Shown piece after piece: positions 33,042-42,691 of a stretch of DNA of 64,000 bases (positions are counted from its first letter, which is position 1; each line of letters begins with the position of its first letter). The notes beneath the pieces were generated by a model that saw only the letters and a program-made list of their open reading frames with translations, was not told the origin of the DNA and searched no databases. The position numbers and the translations under genes were made by a program. The stretch comes from Arthrobacter roseus. GTDB lineage: Bacteria; Actinomycetota; Actinomycetes; Actinomycetales; Micrococcaceae. Location of the stretch: NCBI RefSeq assembly GCF_016907875.1, contig NZ_JAFBCU010000001.1, forward strand, positions 1 through 64,000, written 5' to 3'.

Positions 33042-34288
33042 CTACCCGCAAGCTGAATGAGCGTGTCCAGCAGCACGTTCGCACCATTTTCCACGTCAAT
33101 CCATGACGTGTTCTCTTGCGGGCAATGACTGCGACCGTCGATGCTCGGCACGAAGATCATTCCGGTCGGGGCGAGCGTTGCCATGTTCTGCGAGTCGTGT
33201 CCGGCGCCAGATGGCAGGCAACTCGATGAGAGACCCCGCGCTGCGGCTGCGGCCGCGATGAGATCTTGGATGCCCTGGTTGAGTGGTGCAGGCGGAATGC
33301 TCGGTTCGAGATCGATGCTGACATCCACCCCATATTGATCTGCGATAGCACGGGCGGCCCCCCGTATTTCTGCCTCCAATGCCGCAAGCTGGTTCGCGTC
33401 AGGATGCCGGAAGTCAACGGTCACGTGGACTAGTTCCGGAATGACGTTGGCACTTCCTGGTTCAACGCTGATCACACCGCTGGTAATCACGGCACCATCG
33501 CCGATACGCGCAGCCAGATCCGGAAAGGCGACAACGAGGGCTCCTGCAGCAACGAGGGCGTCCTTGCGCCCCAGCATCGGCGTCGTCCCGGCATGATCAG
33601 CGCGGCCGCGAAAAGTTACGGAGCCGCCACCGAGGCCGACGATGCCGGTCACTACGCCGATCTCGTGTCCGAGGTTCTCGAGTGTGGGCCCTTGCTCGAT
33701 GTGTAGTTCGACCGTGGCATGCAACGTGGCCGGATCGATTTTGGTGCGCGTCGCGGCATCGAGGTTGCCACCCGCAGCGGTGAAGGCGTCGACGAAACGG
33801 TCGCCGTCCCGGCCGTTCATAGCTTCGAGTTCAGCCAGCGAATACCCGCGCGCCAGAGCGCTTGAGCCGAGCAGATGCGCGTAGCTGCCCTCTTCGTCGG
33901 TGTAGACAATGCTGCGCACCGGTCGCTCCAGAACGATGCCCTCTTCGTGGATGCGACGCAGGCACTCCAAGGCGGCGATCGCACCGAGCGCACCGTCGAA
34001 CTGGCCTCCGTTCGGCACCGTATCGATATGCGAGCCGGACCAGACCGCTGGACGATCGGTGGTCTCAGGGACAACGTCCGGCGATGAAACGATCAGGTTT
34101 CCGAGACCGTCGACGACAACCGTGAGACCTGCCTCCGCGCAACGTTCGAAGTACCAGTTGCGTGCCTCGGTGTCGGTCGCCGAAAATGACGTGCGACTCA
34201 GCCCACCTGCGGCCACTCGACCGATCTGTCCGAGCGCCTCGAGATCAGCAACCAGCCGTTGAGCGTTCACTGAAAGAACGGAACCCAT
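33038..34288 (-). CDS. Hydantoinase/carbamoylase-family amidase (M20-like)
   Basis: 416 residues. Zinc-site and substrate motifs of N-carbamoyl-L-amino-acid hydrolases and allantoate amidohydrolases are present: SGSHIDTVPNGGQFDGALGA, VYTDEEGSYAHLLGSSAL, ELHIEQGPTLE, GRADHAGTTPM and PSGAGHDSQNMA. It cleaves a carbamoyl or ureido group from an N-carbamoyl amino acid type substrate. It is the last gene of a minus-strand cluster with two dehydrogenases and a transporter. The true substrate is unknown; the DEEG Glu is in place although the family usually has E-E-E-G. Confidence 0.9.
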   Translation of the reverse strand: MGSVLSVNAQRLVADLEALGQIGRVAAGGLSRTSFSATDTEARNWYFERCAEAGLTVVVDGLGNLIVSSPDVVPETTDRPAVWSGSHIDTVPNGGQFDGALGAIAALECLRRIHEEGIVLERPVRSIVYTDEEGSYAHLLGSSALARGYSLAELEAMNGRDGDRFVDAFTAAGGNLDAATRTKIDPATLHATVELHIEQGPTLENLGHEIGVVTGIVGLGGGSVTFRGRADHAGTTPMLGRKDALVAAGALVVAFPDLAARIGDGAVITSGVISVEPGSANVIPELVHVTVDFRHPDANQLAALEAEIRGAARAIADQYGVDVSIDLEPSIPPAPLNQGIQDLIAAAAAARGLSSSCLPSGAGHDSQNMATLAPTGMIFVPSIDGRSHCPQENTSWIDVENGANVLLDTLIQLAGS

Positions 34289-34334
34289 ACTTACTCCTTC
34301 ACGTTGATCCTAGGGCCGCGGCGCAGAGCAAGGA

Positions 34335-35813
34335 TTAGTAGCCGAAGGCCAGTGGGGCCTCGGGGTCGGTCTCTACCCAGACGGCCTTGGACTGGGTGTA
34401 GTCCAGCAGGCCGTCTCGCCCGCTTGAGCGGCCGAATCCGCTGGCGCCGAATCCACCGAAGGGCGCCATCACGTTGATGGTCTTGTAGGAGTTAACCCAC
34501 ACGGTCCCGGCACGGATCTGTCCCGCCACGCGATGGGCCCTGTCCACTGCGTTGGTCCAGACGGAGCCCGCCAAGCCGAAGCTGCTGTCGTTGGCAAGCC
34601 GGACGGCCTCGTCCTCGTCCTCGAACGGAATCGCCACCACGACGGGGCCGAAGACTTCCTCGCGGGCGATCGGATCATCGTTCGTGACACCGCTCAGGAT
34701 GGTCGGGGGGTAGAAGAAGCCGGTTCGGTCTGTTCGAGAACCCCCGACGATGGCGTGGGCCGACCCTTCCAGGGCGGCGTCGACCATGGACGTGATCTGG
34801 CTCAGCTGCCCAGCGTTCTGGACCGGGCCGACCTGGGTCTGTTCCTCGAGCGGGTGTCCCTGGCGGATTCGTCCGGCCAGATCGCCTAGTCGTTCGACGA
34901 CCTCGTCGTGCACGCTCTTGTGGACGAGTAGCCGGGACCCGGCAACACAGCTCTGACCCGCTCCGGAGAAGATCGCCGCGGCGGCTCCACCGATGGCACG
35001 CGACAGGTCGGCGTCCTCGAAGACGATGTTGGCGGATTTGCCCCCCAGCTCGAGCACGCACGGGATCAACTGTTCCCCAGCCGCGGCTGCGATGCGTCGG
35101 CCGGTCTTTGGTGAACCGACGAAAACCACCTTGCCGACGCCGGGATGTGTCACCAGTGCCTGCCCTGCGGTCGGTCCTAGTCCTGCGATTACGTTGACCG
35201 AGCCCCGCGGCAGACCAGCGTCCTCGGCCAGCCGGGCAAGCAGCACCGAGGTCAGCGGGGTGAGCTCGGACGGCTTGAGCACAACCGTGTTGCCAGCCGC
35301 CAGCGCGGGAGCCATCTGCCAGCCGGCGGTAAAGATGGGAGCGTTCCAGGGTGTCATCTGGGCGACCACCCCGTATGGTTCACGCACGGTGTAGGTCAGG
35401 TGAGAGGACGGGACGGGGATCACCTCGCCGTGCTGCTTGTCGGCCCAGCCAGCGTAGTACTCAAACATCTCGGCGACCTTGGTTGTCTCTCCGATGGCGT
35501 CCTTCAACGGTTTACCGACCGTCTGAGCCTCGAGTTTGGCCAGTTCCTGGATATTGGCCCTGACGGCTTGGCCGACCGACCAGAGGATACGTCCGCGCTC
35601 CGAAGCGGTGAGCCCACGCCACTGTGCGCCGGCTCGGTGCGCGGCCTCCACGGCGCGGTGCACCACTTCGGGGCCTCCATCGCGGTACGCCGTGTAGGTC
35701 ACCTCGGTCGACGGGTCCACGAGCTCCATCCGCTCGCCCGCACCCTCGATGACCTCCCCACTCACGTACGAGCCGAGAACGTCGGTGCCGAGCACGTCCT
35801 GCCACAGTTTCAT
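34335..35813 (-). CDS. NAD(P)-dependent aldehyde dehydrogenase
   Basis: 492 residues from ATG 35813, set by the ATGA overlap with the upstream dehydrogenase stop. ALDH superfamily features: oxyanion TPWNAPI (155-161), cofactor VLKPSELTP (178-186), FVGSPKTGRRI (231-241), catalytic base E255 in LELGGKS and nucleophile C289 in FSGAGQSCV. Resembles betaine or gamma-aminobutyraldehyde dehydrogenase types. It probably oxidises the semialdehyde made by the preceding enzyme. Confidence 0.92.
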   Translation of the reverse strand: MKLWQDVLGTDVLGSYVSGEVIEGAGERMELVDPSTEVTYTAYRDGGPEVVHRAVEAAHRAGAQWRGLTASERGRILWSVGQAVRANIQELAKLEAQTVGKPLKDAIGETTKVAEMFEYYAGWADKQHGEVIPVPSSHLTYTVREPYGVVAQMTPWNAPIFTAGWQMAPALAAGNTVVLKPSELTPLTSVLLARLAEDAGLPRGSVNVIAGLGPTAGQALVTHPGVGKVVFVGSPKTGRRIAAAAGEQLIPCVLELGGKSANIVFEDADLSRAIGGAAAAIFSGAGQSCVAGSRLLVHKSVHDEVVERLGDLAGRIRQGHPLEEQTQVGPVQNAGQLSQITSMVDAALEGSAHAIVGGSRTDRTGFFYPPTILSGVTNDDPIAREEVFGPVVVAIPFEDEDEAVRLANDSSFGLAGSVWTNAVDRAHRVAGQIRAGTVWVNSYKTINVMAPFGGFGASGFGRSSGRDGLLDYTQSKAVWVETDPEAPLAFGY

Positions 35814-36679
35814 GGCTTCACCATCCTGTTGAAGTCCTGCTGAGGACCCACTTGGTCCAGCAGCTGCGCCCACATTTCTTTGGCCGCCGCAGCCACCGGA
35901 GAGGACACGCCCAGGGCGTCGGCGACCGACACCGCCAGCTCGACGTCGCGCGCCATCAGACCGACTGGGAAACCGGAGTCGAAGGTGTCGCTGAGGACCC
36001 ACCGAGGGACGTTGACCTCGGTGACGCCACTGCGTCCGGAGGCCGCATTTACCGCCTCGACCAATCTCTCGGGGGCGATCCGTGCACCTTCACTCACCTC
36101 CAGCAGCACCTTAGCCGCACACATGTGGATTCCGCAGAGTAGGTTGTTGACCAGCTTGGCCGTGTGGCCGGCGCCGACTTCTCCTACGTGCGTCACCGTT
36201 CCCACCAGGGGCGCCAGCATCGCCTGGACGAATGCCAGGTGCTGGTCTGGGCACCCCAGGAAGACAGTCAGCTCTCCGGCTAAGGCGCCGGACGGACCCC
36301 CACTCACAGGCGCGTCGACGAGCAAGTGCTCACCAGACGCGAGCTGTTCGGCCCGACGCCGGGTATCCAGCGGGTCGCAGGTGCTGGTGTCGATGACTAC
36401 ACGGGGCGTCTCAACCGTCTCAACCGCGTCAATCACCTCCTGCACTTGTTCCCCGCCCGGCAGGGACAGCACGATAACTTCCGCCTCGTCCAGCGCGGTC
36501 GCGAGCGGGACACGACGCACACCGTCCAGGTGTTGACCAACCACAGGATCGACCCCGAGAACCTGCCGACCGGCACGAACCAACGATGCCGCCATACCGC
36601 TGCCCATCTGCCCCAGTCCCACGACGGCGATGCTCACCGTTCCCCCCGAGCGGGCCCGGGGGTCCTGCTGATCTGCCAT
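35810..36679 (-). CDS. 3-hydroxyisobutyrate dehydrogenase-family oxidoreductase
   Basis: 289 residues from ATG 36679, whose ATG overlaps the upstream stop (TGATG). Rossmann motif GLGQMGSGMA (21-30), substrate-binding DAPVSGGPSGA and the catalytic-lysine helix GAGHTAKLVNNLL are all present. It converts a beta-hydroxyacid to the semialdehyde with NAD(P)+. Paired with the aldehyde dehydrogenase gene by a 4-base overlap, which suggests a hydroxyacid to semialdehyde to acid route. Confidence 0.9.
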   Translation of the reverse strand: MADQQDPRARSGGTVSIAVVGLGQMGSGMAASLVRAGRQVLGVDPVVGQHLDGVRRVPLATALDEAEVIVLSLPGGEQVQEVIDAVETVETPRVVIDTSTCDPLDTRRRAEQLASGEHLLVDAPVSGGPSGALAGELTVFLGCPDQHLAFVQAMLAPLVGTVTHVGEVGAGHTAKLVNNLLCGIHMCAAKVLLEVSEGARIAPERLVEAVNAASGRSGVTEVNVPRWVLSDTFDSGFPVGLMARDVELAVSVADALGVSSPVAAAAKEMWAQLLDQVGPQQDFNRMVKP

Positions 36680-37176
36680 CACGAGGTCACCCACAGCATG
36701 AACTCGGCGATGGCGGCAGAGCCGACGTAAGTGCCTGTGAAGACCAAGATCGCGACAATCAAGATCTTCCACCCGGACCGCCGCATGACGTCAATCTCGA
36801 GCTTGCTGATAGCCAGACCCGCGTACGCCAAAGGGGGAACCGCCAAGGCTAGGAAGTCGATCCCGGACACTAGCCCGTTGAACCAGTCGAACCAGGGCAT
36901 GTAAGGCAGTGTCAGCACAATCCCCACCAGGGAGATCCACGCAACGGACGGCAGGTAGAAGGGCGCATACTTGGTCACCAGCAGGCCTAGGACGCACAGG
37001 ACGTAAAGGGCCGCCAGCCCTGCCACAACACCGCCCAAGGTCAGGTCGGTCGCGATGAGCTGCAGTGGGATGCTAATCACGGTCACCACGGCGAGATCTA
37101 GCAGCGTGGGACCCAGTGGCAACTTCCGGTCGTTGCTGGTGGGGACGAAATCTTCCACGGACTCGTTCGTGGTCAT
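36679..37176 (-). CDS. Small polytopic membrane protein, partner of the DUF3100-like gene
   Basis: 165 residues, four to five transmembrane helices (LLDLAVVTVISIPLQLIATD, VVAGLAALYVLCVLGLLVTK, LPSVAWISLVGIVLTLPYMP, IDFLALAVPPLAYAGLAISK, ILIVAILVFTGTYVGSAAIA). It overlaps the upstream membrane gene by 4 bases and the downstream dehydrogenase as TGATG. Two coupled membrane proteins of unequal size are usual for bipartite secondary transporters. No family name could be assigned with certainty. Confidence 0.75.
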   Translation of the reverse strand: MTTNESVEDFVPTSNDRKLPLGPTLLDLAVVTVISIPLQLIATDLTLGGVVAGLAALYVLCVLGLLVTKYAPFYLPSVAWISLVGIVLTLPYMPWFDWFNGLVSGIDFLALAVPPLAYAGLAISKLEIDVMRRSGWKILIVAILVFTGTYVGSAAIAEFMLWVTS

Positions 37177-38015
37177 CGCACGGGCTCCTCACGGGTTTCG
37201 ACGCGGGGGTTGTCGGGATCGTTGGGACGGATCCGGAGGTACATGCGCTCCACCAGTGGAAGCGCGATGAAGAGACTGACGTACATTCCGGTTGCGTAGG
37301 TGAGCAGGTTGCTGGCACCAGCCAGGGCCGTGATGCTGTCCGTGGCCTCCGGTACGGCTGCCGCGAGGGCTCCTGAGCACGCGGCCATCATGGACCCACT
37401 GCCGACGCCGCAGGCCATCGCCAACGCCTCGATACTGAAGACGCCGGTCGTCGCAAAAAGTGAGGCGATGATGGCGAAGACGAAGGTACCGAAGAGGGTG
37501 CCCATGACGTAAACCCCCATCACGCCAGTGCCCTCGGGGCTGCGAAGCCCGTAACGGTCAGCGATGATCGCGATGTTGGGCTCCCGTGCGATGGAGTGGA
37601 CTGCTCCGATAGATTCGCGCCCCATCCGGAAGACCCAGATCGCGACCGGGAACGCGAGCAGGATCGTTCCCAGATTGCCCAGCTCCTGCAGCAATAGCGC
37701 CGGTCCCGCTTGGATCACTTCTTCGATTGACGGACCGATCGTGGTTCCGAACTTGGCGATAAAGGGCATGATCGCGATTATGATGAGCGGGCTTGCTGCG
37801 GCTACACGTCTGGTCGAGACGATTTTGCCAATCGGCTTAATGATGTGCGGGTTCAAGAGCAGTGTGAACACGAAGACGAACAACAGCGGCAGGAGCAGGA
37901 TCGTTCCGATGCCGATCGGGATGGCGCGCACACCAATGAGTTGTGCGACGATGCTGGTAACCAGCACGATGAGGTGAATGGGCCAGAGTCTGACCAGGGC
38001 TTTCACGGCTTTCAC
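37173..38015 (-). CDS. DUF3100-like membrane protein, probable transporter subunit
   Basis: 280 residues, about eight transmembrane helices, with glycine- and serine-rich re-entrant-like stretches (MACGVGSGSMMAACSGALAA, ITALAGASNLLTYATGMYVS) and a REPNIAIIADRYGLRSPEGTG loop. The shape and neighbours agree with DUF3100-type inner membrane proteins, thought to be transporters. It is the first gene of the catabolic operon and is divergently distant from none: the LysR gene lies 98 bases upstream on the same strand. It probably imports the cluster's substrate. Confidence 0.72.
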   Translation of the reverse strand: MKAVKALVRLWPIHLIVLVTSIVAQLIGVRAIPIGIGTILLLPLLFVFVFTLLLNPHIIKPIGKIVSTRRVAAASPLIIIAIMPFIAKFGTTIGPSIEEVIQAGPALLLQELGNLGTILLAFPVAIWVFRMGRESIGAVHSIAREPNIAIIADRYGLRSPEGTGVMGVYVMGTLFGTFVFAIIASLFATTGVFSIEALAMACGVGSGSMMAACSGALAAAVPEATDSITALAGASNLLTYATGMYVSLFIALPLVERMYLRIRPNDPDNPRVETREEPVR

Positions 38016-38113
38016 AGGTCCTCCTAGAGCGAGATGTGATGAGTCTAGGAGGACTCATAATGTTGCACCAGACAGCAAGGACGTAGCCAGGGTGTTGTCT
38101 TTTAGGCAACGCC

Positions 38114-39007
38114 TCAGTCTTCGAACCATCCACTGCACGCTTCGAGGAGCGCCGCCGCGGCCGGAGTGAGGCGTCGCCCGGTGCGTGTGAGCAGAGCAGC
38201 AGACACACGGGCTAGATAGGCATCGTCTACTGGGATGAGTACCACCGCACCGGTAGCGACAGCTCGCGTGACTGTCACCGGGGGAAGTAGTGCCACCACA
38301 CGCCCGGTCGCCACTGCGGCCACGATCGCCCGCTGGGAGTCGCTTTGCACGGCAACCGTGGTCTCCACGCCGTGCGCACGGACGAAACCGTCGTGCAGAG
38401 CCCGGAGCCCGAATCCTTCGGGCAGCACCGCCATCCGTTCATGGCTGAGCTGAGCCGGCCGGATCAGCGATTCAGCGGCAAGCCGGTGATCGACGGCGCA
38501 CGCCAATCCAACGGGCTGAGGAACGCTGTTCACGACGCGGACTCCTCGATCAACAGTAGGATGCAGCGCCACCGTCACATCGACTTCGTCCCGCTGCAGG
38601 CGAGCGACAAGCTCACTCGTTCCTCCGGTGATGATGTCGACCTGGACGTTCGGATGGTCGTGCATGAACGGTGATAGCACCCGACTCGCAAACTGGTCGA
38701 TGAAGCCCGGGCCCACCCCGATAGTGACCTCGCCAACTGCAGCCGACGTCACCAATGAGAGCTGTACGGAGAATTGTGCATCGAGATCGCAGCGCTCCTG
38801 AGCATGCTGAATGACGAGGCGACCGGCAGCCGTCGAGCGGGCTCCTGTGGTGCCTCGTTCAAAGAGTAAACACCCGACTCGTCGTTCCGCCCCGGCCAAG
38901 GCCCTCTGCACGGCAGATGGAGCCACCCCCAACAGCTTCGCTGCCCCGCGTAGAGATCCAGTTCTTGCTACCGCAACGATGTATCCAAGCGTGCGGTCGT
39001 CAAGCAC
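38114..39007 (-). CDS. LysR-type transcriptional regulator
   Basis: 297 residues. N-terminal winged HTH (YIVAVARTGSLRGAAKLLGV, APSAVQRALAGAERRVGCLL, then LFERG) and a periplasmic-binding-like effector domain (VGEVTIGVGPGFIDQFASRV onward). It lies between the M20 hydrolase gene and the transporter genes, all on the minus strand, and probably activates the catabolic operon in response to its substrate. Confidence 0.9.
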   Translation of the reverse strand: MLDDRTLGYIVAVARTGSLRGAAKLLGVAPSAVQRALAGAERRVGCLLFERGTTGARSTAAGRLVIQHAQERCDLDAQFSVQLSLVTSAAVGEVTIGVGPGFIDQFASRVLSPFMHDHPNVQVDIITGGTSELVARLQRDEVDVTVALHPTVDRGVRVVNSVPQPVGLACAVDHRLAAESLIRPAQLSHERMAVLPEGFGLRALHDGFVRAHGVETTVAVQSDSQRAIVAAVATGRVVALLPPVTVTRAVATGAVVLIPVDDAYLARVSAALLTRTGRRLTPAAAALLEACSGWFED

Positions 39008-39136
39008 AGCCGCTCAATCTATGCGCGCATAGCGCCGACAACGTCTGCCGTGGATGGCCTTCAATTTCGCCCCTACTGAAGGCTTCTGCGCGGTTCTGTG
39101 ATTGGCGTAGGCCAGGCAGAAGCGCTATGAACTTAC

Positions 39137-40363
39137 TCATGGTCGTAACGCGGAAGTGTCCGAACGCAACGCAGCAGCCTGCGCAAGGACGCGTTCCACG
39201 TCAGCCGGCGACGACACCAGGCTCGCCACCGCCCAAGCCATCGCCAGACCACCATGGAACATGACCTCGTAGGCCGGCTCACTGTCGGCTGCCTGGGTGT
39301 AGGCGTGCGAATGGATCCCCATGGTAGCGCCGGGGATCGACATCCACGGGTGAAGACTGGGCACGCGTCGGGACACGTTGCCCATGTCCGTCGAGCCGCC
39401 GCTCAGCGCAGTCTTCCTTTCCATGTCGTAACCAAGGCTAGCGATAGCGTCCGTCCAGTGCTGTCCTAGGGTCTCGTCCTGGATCAAAGGTTCGTAGAGC
39501 GGCTCTGTGTTCTCGAACTCCACCGTGCAACCGGTCGCCAGTGCGCCTGCCTCGAAACACTTCTTGACCTTGTCATGGAGCACCTCGAACTCCTCCATGG
39601 AGAAGGCTCGACATTCCCACTCCACCACGGCTGTCTCAGGGATGATGTTCGTCACATGCCCTGCTTCCGCAACATACAGTGCTACTCGATGGTCACTGGG
39701 GAGTTGCTGGCGAAGCAGTCCGACGGCCACCTGAGTAACGACGACGGCGTCTGCAGCATTAACTCCGAGGTGTGGCGTAGCGGCCGCATGTGCAGCCCGG
39801 CCGCGGAACGTGGTTCGATAGCGACCCACTGCCTGGCTGCTTGTACCCCTGGGGTCGTACGACAGTCCGTCTTGGACGGTGTGAATCATCAACGACATAT
39901 CAACCTCGTCAAAGACGCCGCTCTCAATCATCGCGACCTTGCCACCCCCGTGCTCCTCCGCAGGGGTGCCGATGACCCGCAGCGTGATCCCCAACTTGTC
40001 GACCAACGGTCCAAGCCCGATTCCAGCCGCTACGCCAGCACCTGCGATGAGGTTGTGGCCGCAGGCATGGCCCAGCCCGGGCAGTGCGTCGTACTCGCAA
40101 ATGATGGCGACCACTATCGGACCTGAACCGCGCTGGGCGACCAAGGAAGTCGGGAGATCGGCCACTCCCTTGGTCACTTCGAAATCGTGCTGCTGGAGGA
40201 GATCGTTGAGCCGATCGGCGGCACGGTGCTCCTCGAAAGAAAGCTCAGGATCAGCGTGGATAGCCTTGGCCGTGTCGAGGATGGCCGGTGCAGCGTCGGC
40301 GACGGCTTGGGCGATCTGCGCCTTCAGGCCCCCCGTCGAGGCGATGAGTGCTTCGAAGTCCAT
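39137..40363 (-). CDS. M20-family metallo-amidohydrolase (AbgB/aminoacylase-like)
   Basis: 408 residues from ATG 40363, preferred because GGAAGGA lies 6 bases upstream. Motifs: PELSFEEHRAADRL, ICEYDALPGLGHACGHNLIA (metal ligands), GTPAEEHGGGK (general base Glu pair), RAAHAAATPHLGVNAADAVV (lid) and SGGSTDMGNVSRRVPSLHPW. These are typical of p-aminobenzoyl-glutamate hydrolase B-like peptidases. It precedes the LysR gene on the same strand, probably part of the same catabolic regulon. Confidence 0.9.
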   Translation of the reverse strand: MDFEALIASTGGLKAQIAQAVADAAPAILDTAKAIHADPELSFEEHRAADRLNDLLQQHDFEVTKGVADLPTSLVAQRGSGPIVVAIICEYDALPGLGHACGHNLIAGAGVAAGIGLGPLVDKLGITLRVIGTPAEEHGGGKVAMIESGVFDEVDMSLMIHTVQDGLSYDPRGTSSQAVGRYRTTFRGRAAHAAATPHLGVNAADAVVVTQVAVGLLRQQLPSDHRVALYVAEAGHVTNIIPETAVVEWECRAFSMEEFEVLHDKVKKCFEAGALATGCTVEFENTEPLYEPLIQDETLGQHWTDAIASLGYDMERKTALSGGSTDMGNVSRRVPSLHPWMSIPGATMGIHSHAYTQAADSEPAYEVMFHGGLAMAWAVASLVSSPADVERVLAQAAALRSDTSALRP

Positions 40364-40473
40364 GAGCAGTCCTTCCGCCACCTGCCCATGCGGGCAGCTT
40401 CATTTGCCAACCCTATCCAACACGACGTCGGGATCCAACAAGATATCGGGACTGTCGGAATGGTAGTCGACGC

Positions 40474-41121
40474 TTATTCGCCCGGCAGCCGCCCGGACCT
40501 GATCTGCAGGTGGCCGCCGCGGGCGGAGGCCGCCACGACGTCGACGCAGTCGCGTTCGACAGCGGTCCACGGATGGGCATGGATGTCGGATCCCCCCAGC
40601 CAGCACGCAAGCCGTGCCAACGGAGTAAACACTGAGGCGAGCCCTTCGGGATCCTGCATATCCACCACACTCGCTGTGGAACCTGGCCGGCACAGAGCCA
40701 CCATGTTTTCCCATACCTGTTGTCTCGACGGTATCAGGGACAGAGCGTAAGTGGCCAGCACAGCGTCGGAAAGGGGACGTCCCCCGAGAGCTTCAATACG
40801 GTGCGAAGTTTGCTCCGGCGAGAGATGCACTGCGTCCGCCTCGAGGAGAATCACGTTTTTCCACCCATGACGGACGGCGCGCACCCGTGCCTGGCGAAGC
40901 ATCTCCTGACTTCTGTCAATGCCAACGATTATGCCCGTGCTCCCGATGTTCTTCTGGAGCAGTGGGAAGTTCAGCCCAGTACCACACCCGATATCCAATA
41001 CCTGGCTACCTTCTGATAATGCCAGCCCGTCGATACCGAGCACGCGCCCGCGACGGTAGACAGGATATTCTCCGGAAAGCGCGTCATAGAACGGGGCGAA
41101 CGCGCTGTATTTCTCAAACAT
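40474..41121 (-). CDS. Class I SAM-dependent methyltransferase
   Basis: 215 residues. SAM motif I VLDIGCGTGLNFPLL (near 42-56), then IIVGIDRSQEMLRQA and ILLEADAVHL, a UbiE/methyltransferase-11 pattern. The N-terminal AFAPFYDALSGEYPVYRRGR segment is frequent in small-molecule methyltransferases. It is divergent from the flavoprotein gene at 41252. Substrate not recognised. In other bacteria such methyltransferases accompany TVP38 proteins and FAD disulfide reductases. Confidence 0.85.
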   Translation of the reverse strand: MFEKYSAFAPFYDALSGEYPVYRRGRVLGIDGLALSEGSQVLDIGCGTGLNFPLLQKNIGSTGIIVGIDRSQEMLRQARVRAVRHGWKNVILLEADAVHLSPEQTSHRIEALGGRPLSDAVLATYALSLIPSRQQVWENMVALCRPGSTASVVDMQDPEGLASVFTPLARLACWLGGSDIHAHPWTAVERDCVDVVAASARGGHLQIRSGRLPGE

Positions 41122-41251
41122 CTATGCCAACTCTCCCTTGCGTGCCCCAAATCGTAGTCCATCTCTAGCCTTCGGTTTACTCCCCAACCCATCTCTCGGG
41201 CTTGCCGAAACGAACTACCCTAAGGATTCGACGATAACGATGGAGGCTTCC

Positions 41252-42691
41252 GTGGAGCTGGGCAAATATGAGATTGACCTTTTGGTGATCGGCGGTGGAA
41301 CCGCCGGAATTGTCGGCGCGAAAACGGCGACGCAGCTCGGTGCGCGAACCATTCTGGTGGAAAGCTCCAGAACCGGTGGCGACTGTCTGTGGACTGGCTG
41401 CGTGCCATCGAAAACACTTCTTGCGGCCGCAGCACGTGCCGCTACGGAACACGTCCTGACCGGCAACAGAACTGACTTCTCCGCCGTCCGGACAAGAATT
41501 GCGAGCGCCATAGCAGCCATAGAACCGGATGATTCGCCTCAGGCGTTGGAATCGGCTGGCGCGACTGTCGTGGCTGGAACGGCACGCTTTACCGGGCCGG
41601 GGACAGCAGAAATCGATGGCAGACCAATAAGCTTCCGTCAGGCTCTTATTGCCACCGGCAGCGCACCATCCATCCCACCGATCCCCGGACTTGAAGCCGC
41701 GAGGGTGGTCACGTCCGAGACCATCTGGGACCTCGAAGAACAGCCTCGCCGCCTGGTGGTCGTGGGCGGCGGGCCGATTGGCTGTGAGCTGGGTCAAGCC
41801 TTCGCCCGACTCGGCACATCAGTGACCCTGATCAGCAGATCACGGATCCTTCCCCGGGAAATCCCTGATGCGGCTGACCTCATCAGAGGTAGCCTCACAT
41901 CTGATGGCGTCACGGTGATCGAAGACGACGGCGTCGAGAAAGTCACCGTCGACGCTGACGACACCAGCACTGTGCATACCACCGGAGGGCTGGGTTTTGA
42001 GGCCGACGTCGTTCTGTTGGCGACGGGCAGACAGCCACGGACCAAGGGCCTTGGCCTGGACACCGTTGACGTCCAGTGCGGCGCATCCGGGCACGTCTTG
42101 GTGGATAACGGTATGCGGAGCTCCAACCCGAATATCTGGGCTGCCGGAGACGTTACCGAATCCCCAGACTTCACCCACCTGGCAGCAGTGCACGCGAGCG
42201 TGGCCTCGTCCAACGCCGTGCTCGGACTACGCAGAACGGTCAGCACAACCATTCCTCGCGTCACTTACACCTCTCCTGAGGTGGGGGCCGTTGGAATCAC
42301 TGACTCCACCTCGCCGGAATACACCACCTCGACCATCCACCACAGCGATGGGGACCGCGCCATCACGGAGAACGAGATCGAAGGCATGACTCAGCTCGTC
42401 ATCGATAAGCGGGGCAGGATTGTGGGCGGCACCATTGTTGGTCCCCGAGCGGGAGAATCTCTCGGAGAACTGACCCTCGCAGTTCAGCAACGCCTCCGTA
42501 CCCGGGACCTGGCAGGAGTCACTCACCCCTATCCCACCTACAACGACGCACTGTGGAATGCGGCCACCGCCCACGCCCGCTCATCTCTGGAAGGCCCGCT
42601 GGTCAAGGCGGGGGTGGGCGTACTGGTGCGCTTCAACCGGTGGAGGAAAGCTCACAAACCACTCAACGCAGTATTCGGTAGCCGGAAATAA
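41252..42691 (+). CDS. FAD-dependent disulfide oxidoreductase (MerA/LpdA-like, no C-terminal CC)
   Basis: About 479 residues. FAD motif LLVIGGGTAGIVGAKTA, redox disulfide GGDCLWTGCVPSKTLL, NAD motif LVVVGGGPIGCELGQAFARL, the second FAD site NIWAAGDVTESPDFTHLA and interface HPYPTYNDALWNAA (in place of HxHPTxxE). GTG 41252 follows GGAGG by 5 bases and is favoured over ATG 41240. Unlike the protein at 14556 it lacks vicinal C-terminal Cys, so mercury reduction is unlikely. It belongs to the group found with TVP38/VTT proteins. It overlaps the convergent transferase gene by 29 bases. Confidence 0.88.
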   Translation: MELGKYEIDLLVIGGGTAGIVGAKTATQLGARTILVESSRTGGDCLWTGCVPSKTLLAAAARAATEHVLTGNRTDFSAVRTRIASAIAAIEPDDSPQALESAGATVVAGTARFTGPGTAEIDGRPISFRQALIATGSAPSIPPIPGLEAARVVTSETIWDLEEQPRRLVVVGGGPIGCELGQAFARLGTSVTLISRSRILPREIPDAADLIRGSLTSDGVTVIEDDGVEKVTVDADDTSTVHTTGGLGFEADVVLLATGRQPRTKGLGLDTVDVQCGASGHVLVDNGMRSSNPNIWAAGDVTESPDFTHLAAVHASVASSNAVLGLRRTVSTTIPRVTYTSPEVGAVGITDSTSPEYTTSTIHHSDGDRAITENEIEGMTQLVIDKRGRIVGGTIVGPRAGESLGELTLAVQQRLRTRDLAGVTHPYPTYNDALWNAATAHARSSLEGPLVKAGVGVLVRFNRWRKAHKPLNAVFGSRK

